Of a stretch of DNA of 64,000 nt, positions 36,697 through 47,334 are shown piece by piece. The stretch is taken from assembly GCF_019242955.1 (NCBI RefSeq), contig NZ_CP066129.1, positions 3,100,001 through 3,164,000 of the forward strand, in the 5' to 3' direction. The notes beneath the pieces are model-generated. The model had not been told where the DNA came from, made no database searches, and worked only from the letters and a program-made list of their open reading frames with translations. The translations under genes were made by a program, and so were the position numbers. How positions within the stretch are numbered: the first letter of the stretch is position 1; every line of letters starts with the position of its first letter. The stretch comes from Morganella morganii. Lineage in GTDB: Bacteria > Pseudomonadota > Gammaproteobacteria > Enterobacterales > Enterobacteriaceae.

Positions 36697-36726
36697 AGGC
36701 GCAGTTCTCCCTGCGCCTTTCTTTTC
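36697..36726 (+). terminator. terminator of the kbaZ-agaVWEFA operon
   Basis: AGGCGCAG-TTCTCC-CTGCGCCT followed by TTCTTTTCC, 15 bp after agaA. Shows that agaS-kbaY needs its own promoter. Confidence 0.8.
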
Positions 36727-36874
36727 CTTGTGTTTACCCGCCGAAGGTTTTTATATAACCATCTAATAAACAACAGCTTAATCATTTCACCTGTGGTGCA
36801 AATCACACTTTTCGTTTTCTTTTTATTACTGCATTGATCCTTTGTTTTCCTTACTGTAAATTGAAGTGAAACCT

Positions 36875-36898
36875 CAAAACGAAACCAACCGAAAGGCA
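36875..36898 (-). promoter_or_regulatory. AgaR operator at the agaS promoter
   Basis: Read on the minus strand, this site matches 22 of 24 positions of the AgaR consensus; on the plus strand it shows ACGAAACCAACCGAAAGG. A weaker plus-strand match lies at 36806-36829 (TTTTCGTTTTCTTTTT). Located 67-90 bp before the agaS ATG. Confidence 0.7.
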
Positions 36899-36964
36899 AT
36901 GACCGATCGTACGATCTTTTGATTCATTTCACTTTCGGCTGAACGTCATGTAAAGGATGAAGCT

Positions 36965-38994
<2,030 letters not shown>

Positions 38995-39000
38995 CCCGTC

Positions 39001-39036
39001 AGGCGGCACTGTGTTCCCCCGCAGTGCCGCCTTTTT
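39001..39036 (+). terminator. terminator of agaS-kbaY
   Basis: Perfect 11-bp stem AGGCGGCACTG / CAGTGCCGCCT around TGTTCCCCCG, then a T-run. Confidence 0.9.
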
Positions 39037-39131
39037 CATCTGCGAAAAATAATAAAAAACAACAATAAAAAAGACTGTTCCGTAACACCCCTTAACCAAT
39101 AATTTATAAAGAAGCTGAGGAGTACCCTACG

Positions 39132-40703
39132 ATGTCGCAGGAAAAGTCGTTTAAATCCAAACTCTGGGAATTTTTTCAAAGTCTCGGGAAAACCTTTATG
39201 TTTCCCGTCTCATTACTGGCTTTCATGGGGTTATTACTCGGGATAGGCAGTTCAGTTACCAGTCCTTCCGCTATCAGCAGTTTTCCGTTTCTCGGCAATG
39301 AGTTTGTCCAGCTGACCTTCGGATTTATGGCGATGGTCGGCGGTTTTGCCTTTACCTATCTGCCGGTGATGTTTGCGATGGCCATTCCGTTCGGCCTGGC
39401 AAACCGTAACAAAGCAGTCGGTGCCTTTGCCGGATTTGTCGGCTATATGCTGATGAATATGAGCATCAATTATTACCTGACCGTCACCCACCAGCTTGCC
39501 GACCCGGCGATGATGAAGCAGGTCGGGCAATCCGTGGTTCTCGGTATCCAGACCCTCGAAATGGGCGTGCTGGGCGGGATTGTGGTCGGCGTTATCACTT
39601 ATTTTCTGCATGAACGTTTCCAGGATACCGTTCTGCATGATGCTTTTGCGTTTTTCGGCGGCATCCGTTTTGTGCCGATTATCACCGCACTGACGATGTC
39701 TCTTGTCGGCCTGGCGATCCCGTTCCTGTGGAAATATGTTGCCATGGGAATTGCCGGGATCGGCCATATCATTCAGAGCACAGATGTTTTCGGCCCGTTC
39801 CTGTACGGTGTCGGTGTACTGCTGCTAAAACCGTTCGGACTGCATCATATTCTGCTGGCGATGGTGCGTTTTACCCCGGCCGGCGGCACGGAATTTGTGG
39901 ACGGCTATGAGATTGCCGGAGCACTGAATATTTTCTACGCCGAACTGAAAGCCGGACTGCCGTTCAGCCCGCATGTCACCGCTTTCCTGTCACAGGGCTT
40001 TATGCCGACCTTTATCTTTGGTCTGCCGGCTGTCGCCTACGCTATCTACCGCACAGCAAAACCGGAGAACCGTCCGGTGATCAAAGGATTATTACTGTCC
40101 GGGGTCCTGGTTTCCGTCGTCACCGGGATTTCCGAGCCGATTGAGTTCCTGTTCCTGTTTATCGCGCCGGTGCTCTATATTTTCCACATTATTATGTCCG
40201 GTCTTGCCCTGCTGGTGATGGCACTGCTCGGTGTGACGATCGGTAACACCGACGGCGGGATTCTGGATCTGCTGATCTTCGGCATCATGCAGGGGACCGC
40301 GACCAAATGGTATCTGGTGTTCCCGGTCGGGATTATCTGGTTCGCTATCTACTTCTTTGTTTTCCGCTGGTACATTCTGAAACATGACGTCAAAACGCCG
40401 GGCCGTGAAGATGCCGCTGACGGGGCGGAACAGGCGGTGAAAGCCAATACAAAAGCGCGCGGCAAAGCTAAATACGATCACAATCTGATCCTCACCGCAC
40501 TCGGCGGCAAAGAGAATATTGATTCGCTGGATAACTGTATCACCCGCCTGCGTCTGGTGGTGAAAGATATGGATAAGGTGGATCAGAAAACACTGAAAGA
40601 TGCCGGTGCACTCTCCGTTGTGGTGCTGGATGCCCATAGTGTGCAGGTGATTATCGGCCCGCAGGTGCAGAGTGTGAAATCCGGTATTGAAGCCTTAATT
40701 TAA
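39132..40703 (+). CDS. malX: PTS maltose/glucose-type EIICB
   Basis: 523 residues, the EIIC-EIIB order of MalX (530 in E. coli). EIIC, about 1-420: AVGAFAGFVGYMLMNMSINY, KPFGLHHILLAMVRFTPAGG and the GISEPIEFLFLFIAP signature. EIIB, about 450-523: phosphorylated Cys in DNCITRLRL. Uses an EIIA made elsewhere (Crr by precedent). In E. coli, MalX can carry glucose and maltose, its true substrate being unsettled. malY follows after 12 bp. The repressor gene malI, normally divergent from malX, is not here. Confidence 0.93.
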   Translation: MSQEKSFKSKLWEFFQSLGKTFMFPVSLLAFMGLLLGIGSSVTSPSAISSFPFLGNEFVQLTFGFMAMVGGFAFTYLPVMFAMAIPFGLANRNKAVGAFAGFVGYMLMNMSINYYLTVTHQLADPAMMKQVGQSVVLGIQTLEMGVLGGIVVGVITYFLHERFQDTVLHDAFAFFGGIRFVPIITALTMSLVGLAIPFLWKYVAMGIAGIGHIIQSTDVFGPFLYGVGVLLLKPFGLHHILLAMVRFTPAGGTEFVDGYEIAGALNIFYAELKAGLPFSPHVTAFLSQGFMPTFIFGLPAVAYAIYRTAKPENRPVIKGLLLSGVLVSVVTGISEPIEFLFLFIAPVLYIFHIIMSGLALLVMALLGVTIGNTDGGILDLLIFGIMQGTATKWYLVFPVGIIWFAIYFFVFRWYILKHDVKTPGREDAADGAEQAVKANTKARGKAKYDHNLILTALGGKENIDSLDNCITRLRLVVKDMDKVDQKTLKDAGALSVVVLDAHSVQVIIGPQVQSVKSGIEALI

Positions 40704-40715
40704 CAGGAACTGAGC

Positions 40716-41888
40716 ATGTACAATTTTGATGAAATAATTGAGCGCAAAAGTGACCGCTGCCGGAAATGGGATCATCAGTATGTCTGCTCCCGCTTCGGGG
40801 ATGTCCCGCAGGATTTCATTCCGCTGTGGATAGCCGATATGGATTTCAAATCCCCGCCCGCGGTGATTGAGCGGTTCACGCAGGTGGCACAGCACGGTAC
40901 CTTCGGCTACACCTGGTGCTTTGATGAATTTTACGATGCGGTAGTCCGCTTCCAGGCACAGCGTCATCAGGTTACGGTTCAGCCGGAGTGGGTGACACTC
41001 AGTTACGGCACCGTGTCCACCCTGCACTACCTGGTGCAGGCATTTTGTCAGCCCGGCGACTGTGTGATGATGAACACACCGGTCTATGATCCGTTCGCCC
41101 ACGCGGTAACCCGCCAGAATGTCACGGTGCTGACTAACCCGCTGGTGGCGCGGGATAACCGCTATCATCTTGATTTTGAGCATATTGAGGCGCAAATGCG
41201 CGAGCACCGGCCGAAAGTCTGGCTGTTCTGCTCGCCGCACAATCCGTCCGGTCGTATCTGGACAGCGGCAGAGATCAAACAGGTATCGGATTTGTGTCTG
41301 CAATACGGTGTGCTGCTGGTGATTGATGAAGTGCATGCGGAACATGTGCTGTACGGCAGCTTCACCGGTTGTCTGCGCCCGGGATGTGCCGCGCCGGAGA
41401 ACCTGATCCTCCTGACGTCCCCGAATAAAGCCTTTAATCTCGGCGGACTGAAAACCTCTTACAGCATCATTCCGGACCCGGCACTGCGGGCACAGTTCCG
41501 GCGTCAGCTGGAGAAAAACTCGATTACCTCACCTAATCTGTTCGGGATATGGGGCATTATTGAGGCTTATAACAACAGCACGGACTGGCTGGATGAACTG
41601 AATGATTATCTGAGAGGCAACGCAGATTATCTGGCACAGGCCGTGGCGGATTATTTTCCGGACTGGCAGATGATGCAGCCGGAGTCTTCTTACCTCGCCT
41701 GGATTAATATCAGTGCCACCGGACGCACAGCAACGGATCTGACACACGAATACGCCCGTAAAACCGGTGTGGTGGTTGAGGATGGCAGTCACTATGTGGC
41801 GGATGGTGAACAATACCTGCGGATTAACTTCGGCACGCCGCGTTCACTGCTGGAGGAAGCGGTAAAACGTCTGAAAAACGCCGGCTGA
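40716..41888 (+). CDS. malY: PLP-dependent beta-cystathionase / maltose-regulon modulator
   Basis: 390 residues, class I aminotransferase fold of the MalY/PatB type. Features: IPLWIADMDFKSPPAV at the N-terminus, VTLSYGTVSTL, CSPHNPSGRIW, VIDEVHAEHVLYG and the PLP lysine in SPNKAFNLGGLKTSY. Cleaves cystathionine to homocysteine, pyruvate and ammonia; in E. coli MalY also inhibits MalT. Second gene of malXY; a hairpin terminator follows. Confidence 0.92.
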   Translation: MYNFDEIIERKSDRCRKWDHQYVCSRFGDVPQDFIPLWIADMDFKSPPAVIERFTQVAQHGTFGYTWCFDEFYDAVVRFQAQRHQVTVQPEWVTLSYGTVSTLHYLVQAFCQPGDCVMMNTPVYDPFAHAVTRQNVTVLTNPLVARDNRYHLDFEHIEAQMREHRPKVWLFCSPHNPSGRIWTAAEIKQVSDLCLQYGVLLVIDEVHAEHVLYGSFTGCLRPGCAAPENLILLTSPNKAFNLGGLKTSYSIIPDPALRAQFRRQLEKNSITSPNLFGIWGIIEAYNNSTDWLDELNDYLRGNADYLAQAVADYFPDWQMMQPESSYLAWINISATGRTATDLTHEYARKTGVVVEDGSHYVADGEQYLRINFGTPRSLLEEAVKRLKNAG

Positions 41889-41900
41889 CAGAAAAAAAAT

Positions 41901-41936
41901 TGGCGACCTTGCTGTATTCCGTCAACAGGGTCGCCA
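41901..41936 (+). terminator. hairpin terminator after malY
   Basis: Arms TGGCGACC and GGTCGCCA with a partly paired inner loop, preceded by eight A and followed by TAATTACC. Strength uncertain because no long T-run follows. Confidence 0.6.
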
Positions 41937-43349
41937 TAATTACCGATGTTTTACCTTATACTAACAACACTTAACTACTCTGATTTGTCATGCGCACTTC
42001 AGCGAAAATCCATTTTCATCAGAGCATCAGGGCATGACACCTGTCAGCTCTTACTTCCCTGTAACGGTAAATTCCTTTTACCGTCCCCTTCCCGGGGCAA
42101 ATCCGTTTATTACCTGTGGTGATAAAACACAGGCTCCCTGATAATACATCCGTGTGGTAAATCCGTTTACACCGGACGACCTTGTCCGGTAACTTCCGTT
42201 TATGTCCCTGAGAGATATATCCTTATATCCTGCTAAATCATTAAAAAATAATTCCTTTATTTTTTAAGATAATAACGTGTCGGTCAGGTTATATTCGCAT
42301 CCTTGCGGACATATTGGCTTATAACGTTCCTGTTATAAGAAACATCTGTAATAACTGCAATTTTTAATATTTCAGTGAAATGCATTAAGACTAATTTATA
42401 ATTCACATCCGGCGTGACATTATAAAAAATACTCAGGCACGTCATTAAATCTGAGGGTAATAACGTGAACACAATATCAATTTACATTTAAAAAACCCAA
42501 AGACCAATAGGAAAACACTCAATTTAAATCAGGTTCTTCACATCTCTTATATAAGATATATATAAATAACATCTCTTATTAGCGCTAAAGACTATCATCA
42601 TAAAATATATCGTCAATAAGAAATGGATTAGCTTTATACGCAAGTCGTCATTTTCCCGTCGTTATTTCTTTTATTAATATTTCTTCTTCGTTCTCTCATA
42701 AAATAAAAAAACAACCACAACCCCCGCTGCGATATAAAAAACCAGCAAAAAGACGTGATATAGATAAAAAAACCGGAAATACGGATCATATGATTATTCT
42801 GATAAAATTTAAGGCCAAATTATTTCCTGAAACATTTTTATGTTTTTAGGATAAAACTCATTTTATGCGTAAACGGCGTTCTTATCAAAATACACATAAT
42901 TTATTGATTATAATAAAAATATAATCCAGGTTACCGCATTCCTTTTTTTTGCAGCATATAATGGCATGGTTACAATGCAACAAAATAGCAACAACAATAC
43001 ATTAGTTTAAATAACTATTCACAGTAACACCACTTAATCCCGGTTAACCTCAGGCCATATTATTTAAGATGATAATACATTTTTAATTACCTTTCTTCAT
43101 TTAATAAACCAATTCCTAATATAATTCCATTAACTGAAAATAGAAATATCTCATTTAAATAAAATCAATCAACAGAACGCCCGCCCGGGAATAGTCTCAC
43201 TTTATCTGCCCTCCGGTTCCGGAACCGCTATTATCATTACCGTTTCATTATCAAAATGAGAGGATATCATTCTCATACTGCATAAATCCTGTTTGCCCCT
43301 CTTTTTATCCGCCCTGCTGACCACCGCGGAAAGCCTTTCGCAAATACCG
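41937..43349. other. long AT-rich non-coding region with clustered inverted repeats
   Basis: No credible coding frame on either strand; the only open frame of note (42284-42472, minus) has no SD and no family resemblance. The left 330 bp hold nested dyads: TGTCATGC (41986-41993) with GCATGACA (42032-42039) enclosing GAAAAT-CC-ATTTTC (42004-42017), CCTGTG/CACAGG at 42112-42132, ACCGGAC/GTCCGGT at 42171-42190 and an A/T hairpin at 42240-42265. The rest is plain AT-rich sequence leading to the xanQ promoter. Confidence 0.6.
42066..42202 (+). repeat. four imperfect copies of a GGTAAATCCGTTTACC-type palindrome
   Basis: Copies: GGTAAATTCCTTTTACC (42066-42082), GGCAAATCCGTTTAT (42096-42110), GGTAAATCCGTTTACACC (42156-42173), GGTAACTTCCGTTTA (42188-42202). 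Spacing is irregular (30, 60 and 32 bp). Could be repeated protein-binding sites or hairpin units of an RNA. Confidence 0.6.
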
Positions 43350-43380
43350 GGTGATATATTTCACAAATCACCGGTGATTT
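43350..43380 (+). promoter_or_regulatory. CRP-like site and palindromic operator upstream of xanQ
   Basis: GGTGATATATTTCACA (43350-43365) matches TGTGA-N6-TCACA at nine of ten fixed positions. It abuts a perfect 16-bp palindrome AAATCACCGGTGATTT (43365-43380). Both are 129-159 bp before the xanQ ATG. Confidence 0.5.
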
Positions 43381-43508
43381 AAGAGTTCTCTCACATTTCT
43401 GTTTCTTTGTCGCGCCGCTGGTTCAGTTATTGCTTTACTCCCTGTACCAACGATCCGCTGAGGCCGACGTATGACCTCTCATTCCATTTATTATAAAAGG
43501 AGAGAAGG

Positions 43509-44990
43509 ATGTCAGATCTCAATCATCCAACCTCTGATCTAATCTATCAGCTGGACGACAAACCCCCGTTTTTCCAGGCCCTTCTTGGTGCGGTTACCCA
43601 TTTATTGGCTCTGTTTGTTCCGATGGTCATGCCTGCCCTGATTGTGGGCAAAGCACTGGATTTATCTGCCGATACCACGGCTTATCTGGTATCGATGGTG
43701 ATGATTGCCTCCGGAATCGGTACCTGGATACAGGTTCACCGTTACGGACCGATGGGCTCCGGCCTGTTATCCATTCAGTCGGTCAATTTTTCATTTGTCA
43801 CTGCCATGATTGCTATCGGTACAGCCATGCGCAGTGACGGAATCCATGAAGAGCTGATTTTATCTTCTCTGCTCGGTGTTTCTTTCGCCGGTGCTTTCCT
43901 GGTTGTCGGTTCCTCTTTTGTTCTGCCTTATCTGCGCCGGATAATTACCCCGACGGTCAGCGGCGTGGTGGTGCTGATGATCGGTCTGAGCCTTATTAAG
44001 GTCGGGATTATCGACTTCGGCGGCGGGTTCTCCGCCAAATCGGCAGGCACATACGGCAACTATGAAAATATCGGCGTGGGATTGCTGGTTCTGCTGGTGG
44101 TAATCGGCTTTAACTGCTGCAAAAGCCCGCTGCTGCGGATGGGCGGTATCGCGATTGCCCTCGTGGCAGGCTACATTGCCTCCCTGTTTCTCGGTCTGGT
44201 GGATTTCAGCACCTATCAGAACATGGCCTTTATTACCGTACCGGTGCCGTTTAAATTCGGCTTTTCATTTAATTTCACCCAGTTCCTGGTGGTTGCCATT
44301 ATCTATATCCTCAGTGTGCTGGAGGCGGTCGGTAACCTGACGGCAACGGCCATGGTATCCAACCAGCCGATTAAAGGTGAGGTGTATCAGAACAGGCTGA
44401 AAGGTGGTGTGATGGCAGATGGTGTCGTTTCCGTTATCGCCTCAGCCCTCGGCTCTCTGCCGCTGACCACCTTTGCCCAGAATAACGGCGTGATCCAGAT
44501 GACCGGCGTGGCCTCCAGTTATATCGGGCGCTTTATTGCGGTGATCCTGGTGTTCCTCGGCCTGTTCCCGGGGATTGGCTGGTTCTTTACCACTATTCCG
44601 GCGCCGGTACTGGGCGGTGCGATGACACTGATGTTCTCGATGATCGCCATCGCCGGGCTGCGCATTATTATCTCCAACGGCCTGCGCCGCCGCGAAACGC
44701 TGATAGTGGCAACGTCTCTGGGTCTCGGGCTGGGTGTTTCCTATGATCCGCAAATTTTCAGTATCCTGCCGCCGTCTTTATATATCCTTGCCGAGAATCC
44801 GATTTGTGTCGGCGGTCTCACCGCCATTATCCTGAATCTGCTGATCCCTGTCGGACAACAGCGCAGTGCGGCCAATGAGGAAGAGCCGGATATGCTGGCA
44901 GACGAGCTGGAAGCCATGCTGGATATCCCGGATGCAGAGCGTGACCTGCCGGATATGGCCATGAGCGCGGAGAACAAACGCGTTATCTGA
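43509..44990 (+). CDS. xanQ: xanthine:proton symporter (NCS2/NAT family)
   Basis: 493 residues, about 12-14 membrane helices. Close to E. coli XanQ throughout: SDLIYQLDDKPPFFQALLGA, GSGLLSIQSVNFSFVTAMI, VSGVVVLMIGLSLIKVGIID. The NAT signature QNNGVIQMTGVAS is intact and the essential Glu of LEAVG is kept. The Asp four residues after that Glu in E. coli XanQ (LEAVGD) is Asn here (LEAVGN), which may tune affinity. The C-terminus is about 25 residues longer and acidic (DMLADELEAMLDIPDAERD). Strong SD AGGAGAGAAGG. Convergent with ygfT, its neighbour also in the E. coli purine-catabolism region. Confidence 0.93.
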   Translation: MSDLNHPTSDLIYQLDDKPPFFQALLGAVTHLLALFVPMVMPALIVGKALDLSADTTAYLVSMVMIASGIGTWIQVHRYGPMGSGLLSIQSVNFSFVTAMIAIGTAMRSDGIHEELILSSLLGVSFAGAFLVVGSSFVLPYLRRIITPTVSGVVVLMIGLSLIKVGIIDFGGGFSAKSAGTYGNYENIGVGLLVLLVVIGFNCCKSPLLRMGGIAIALVAGYIASLFLGLVDFSTYQNMAFITVPVPFKFGFSFNFTQFLVVAIIYILSVLEAVGNLTATAMVSNQPIKGEVYQNRLKGGVMADGVVSVIASALGSLPLTTFAQNNGVIQMTGVASSYIGRFIAVILVFLGLFPGIGWFFTTIPAPVLGGAMTLMFSMIAIAGLRIIISNGLRRRETLIVATSLGLGLGVSYDPQIFSILPPSLYILAENPICVGGLTAIILNLLIPVGQQRSAANEEEPDMLADELEAMLDIPDAERDLPDMAMSAENKRVI

Positions 44991-45010
44991 CCCCTCTGAT
45001 TTTTGCCCGT

Positions 45011-45058
45011 AAAAAAACCGCGATAATTGTCATTAATAATTATCGCGGTTTTGTTTTT
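45011..45058. terminator. bidirectional terminator between xanQ and ygfT
   Basis: Perfect 12-bp stem ACCGCGATAATT / AATTATCGCGGT, with seven A on the left and a T-rich run on the right. Confidence 0.92.
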
Positions 45059-45069
45059 ACTGCGGTCTG

Positions 45070-47034
45070 TTATGCGTTACTGACCATCGCCTGCGGTGCC
45101 TGAGCCTGTTCATCGAACATACTCAGCATTTCGCGGGCGGCCTGACGACCTGCTGCCATGGCGGTGACCACCAGATCCGCGCCGTGCACCGCATCACCGG
45201 AAGCAAAGATTTTCGGATTGGAGGTTTGGTTGCTCATACGTCCATTACCGCCGGTTTTAATTTGTCCCCATTTATCCAGCTGAACATTATAACCACTGAG
45301 CCATGGCATCGGATGCGACTGAAAACCGAATGCCATAATCAGCACATCCGCACCGAGGATAAATTCAGAGCCTTCCACCGGTTTCGGACGGCGGCGGCCA
45401 TCCGGCCCCGGATCACCGAGCTGGGTACGGATCAGCCCGATACCAGTGACAGCGCCCTCCCCGTTGCGGTCAATAAACTGCGGCTGCACGTTATAGAGGA
45501 ATTCCACCCCTTCCTCGCGGGCATTAACCACTTCTTTCTTCGAACCCGGCATACTGGCCTCATCACGGCGGTAGGCGCAGATAACACTCTCAGCCCCGCG
45601 GCGGACAGCCGTACGCACGCAGTCCATCGCGGTATCACCGCCGCCGAGCACCACCACTTTTTTCCCTTCCACATCAATCCACGGATATTCATCCGCCACC
45701 GGCAACCCCATCACCTCACGGGTACTGGCGATCAGGAACGGCAGCGCCTGTACCACGCCCGGGGAATCCTCATGCTCCAGTCCGGCTTTCATCATGCCGT
45801 AGGTTCCGACTCCCAGCAGCACCGCATCATAGTCATTCATCAGGCGGCTGAACGGGATATCTTTGCCGATTTCACAGTTCAGATGGAAAGTGATCCCCAT
45901 ATCCGTGAAAATCTGCCGCCGCTGCGCCATCAGCTGTTTGTCCAGCTTGAACGGCGGGATCCCGAAAGTCAGCAGGCCGCCGATTTCAGGATGGCGCTCA
46001 AACACTTCCGCTTTCACCCCGGCGCGGGTCAGTACATCCGCACATCCCAGTCCGGCAGGACCGGCACCGATAATCGCAACGCGTTCCGGGCGGGGAACCA
46101 CATCCTCCGCCACCGACGGCCGCCAGCCCATCTCAAAGGCCGTATCGGTGATATAACGTTCGATATTTCCCACAGTTACCGCTCCGCCGTGGTTACGCAG
46201 CGTACAGCGGCTTTCGCACAATCTGTCCTGCGGGCAGACCCGGCCGCAGATTTCCGGCAGTGAACTGGTCGAATTGCTCAGCTCCGCCGCCTCAATAATT
46301 TTGCCTTCGCGCACCAGACGGACAAAATCCGGAATAGAGTTGTGCAGCGGGCATGACAGGTTACACATCGCTTTTTGTGAGCAGTACAGGCAGCGCTCGC
46401 TTTCATAACCGGCACATTGTTCATTCAGCCCGATATAAATTTCACCGAAATGATTTTTACGCAGCGCCGCACTCTGTTTTTGTGTTCCTTCACGCGGCGG
46501 GCGTTTGAGGATCTCAAAACGGATTTCAGACTGGCGGGCACGGTTGTATGCCCCGGTGGCTGCCCGCATCAGACGGTCATTGCGCAGGATCACCAGTTTA
46601 TGTTCATCCAGGATGCTGAGTGCGCTGGTCGGGCAGTTCGCCACACACGCGGGCGAGCCGCCGGTGGTATCACATAAATCGCACTTTTGTGCCAGTTCGA
46701 GTGAGTGATCAAAGGTCATCACCATTTCCATCGCCCCGAACGGGCAGACCAGCACACAGCTTTTACAGCCGATGCATTTTTCCTGATCCAGTTTGACAAT
46801 ATTGTCCGCCATATACAGAGCATCCACCGGACAGGCGGCGGCACAAGGGGCGTCTTCACACTGACGGCAGGTGACAGCGAGGCTGTCATTCTCTTTGAAC
46901 ATGACGCGGATACGGGGAGCGTAATCACGGCTGTCATGTGGCCAGTGGTGATCATTATGCGCGACAACGCAGGCAATTTCGCAGGCGTGACATCCGATAC
47001 ATTTCTGGCTGTCCGCAACTATACATTTGTTCAT
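45070..47034 (-). CDS. ygfT: iron-sulfur/FAD oxidoreductase of purine catabolism (GltD-like)
   Basis: 654 residues from ATG 47034 (AGGTG upstream; GTG 47040 is an alternative). The N-terminal ferredoxin part has several CxxCxxCxxxC motifs (CIGCHACEIAC, CRQCEDAPCAAACP, CIGCKSCVLVCP, KCDLCDTTGGSPACVANCP). A GltD-like part follows with a cysteine pair cluster, an FAD-binding GAGPAGLGCADVL and an NAD(P)-binding GGGDTAMDCVRTA. Closest in detail to YgfT (WPHDSRDYAPRIRV, GVEF...NVQPQ, GPDGRRRPKPVEG), with paralogue AegA as the alternative. Family members support anaerobic urate breakdown. Next to xanQ, as in E. coli. Confidence 0.85.
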   Translation of the reverse strand: MNKCIVADSQKCIGCHACEIACVVAHNDHHWPHDSRDYAPRIRVMFKENDSLAVTCRQCEDAPCAAACPVDALYMADNIVKLDQEKCIGCKSCVLVCPFGAMEMVMTFDHSLELAQKCDLCDTTGGSPACVANCPTSALSILDEHKLVILRNDRLMRAATGAYNRARQSEIRFEILKRPPREGTQKQSAALRKNHFGEIYIGLNEQCAGYESERCLYCSQKAMCNLSCPLHNSIPDFVRLVREGKIIEAAELSNSTSSLPEICGRVCPQDRLCESRCTLRNHGGAVTVGNIERYITDTAFEMGWRPSVAEDVVPRPERVAIIGAGPAGLGCADVLTRAGVKAEVFERHPEIGGLLTFGIPPFKLDKQLMAQRRQIFTDMGITFHLNCEIGKDIPFSRLMNDYDAVLLGVGTYGMMKAGLEHEDSPGVVQALPFLIASTREVMGLPVADEYPWIDVEGKKVVVLGGGDTAMDCVRTAVRRGAESVICAYRRDEASMPGSKKEVVNAREEGVEFLYNVQPQFIDRNGEGAVTGIGLIRTQLGDPGPDGRRRPKPVEGSEFILGADVLIMAFGFQSHPMPWLSGYNVQLDKWGQIKTGGNGRMSNQTSNPKIFASGDAVHGADLVVTAMAAGRQAAREMLSMFDEQAQAPQAMVSNA

Positions 47035-47278
47035 GTTCACCTATCGCTTTCCAGTTTTCAGTGTTGGTAACCATGCAATAACCGGGCACATCCGGCCTTT
47101 CTTAGTCTGTTTTATGGTCATTTTGCGGGGCGGGTCAAATTCTGCGGATGCAGGAAAGCAATAACACACGCGCAACAAGGTTACCGGATTTTTTTACTTT
47201 AACGGGGAGCGGGATTTGTTTTTTTGACCTGACGCGGTCTTAAGCGGAATAAAAAAAATTGAATCGTATCAGCTGGTA

Positions 47279-47308
47279 ACAGGCGCTTCCTTTTGCAGAA
47301 GCGCCTGT
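47279..47308 (-). terminator. hairpin after psuT
   Basis: Perfect 11-bp stem ACAGGCGCTTC / GAAGCGCCTGT, 27 bp beyond the psuT stop. No T-run directly after it on the minus strand, so it may rather protect the 3' end. Confidence 0.55.
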
Positions 47309-47334
47309 GAATCCCGGGAATTTATCTGAACAGA

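Noticed and set aside
36806-36829. Second AgaR site before agaS
   Set aside because: It fits the core less well (several mismatches) than 36875-36898, so it is only mentioned, not called separately.
42284-42472. 62-codon minus-strand frame in the malY-xanQ gap
   Set aside because: No SD, no family resemblance, and lies in low-complexity AT-rich DNA.
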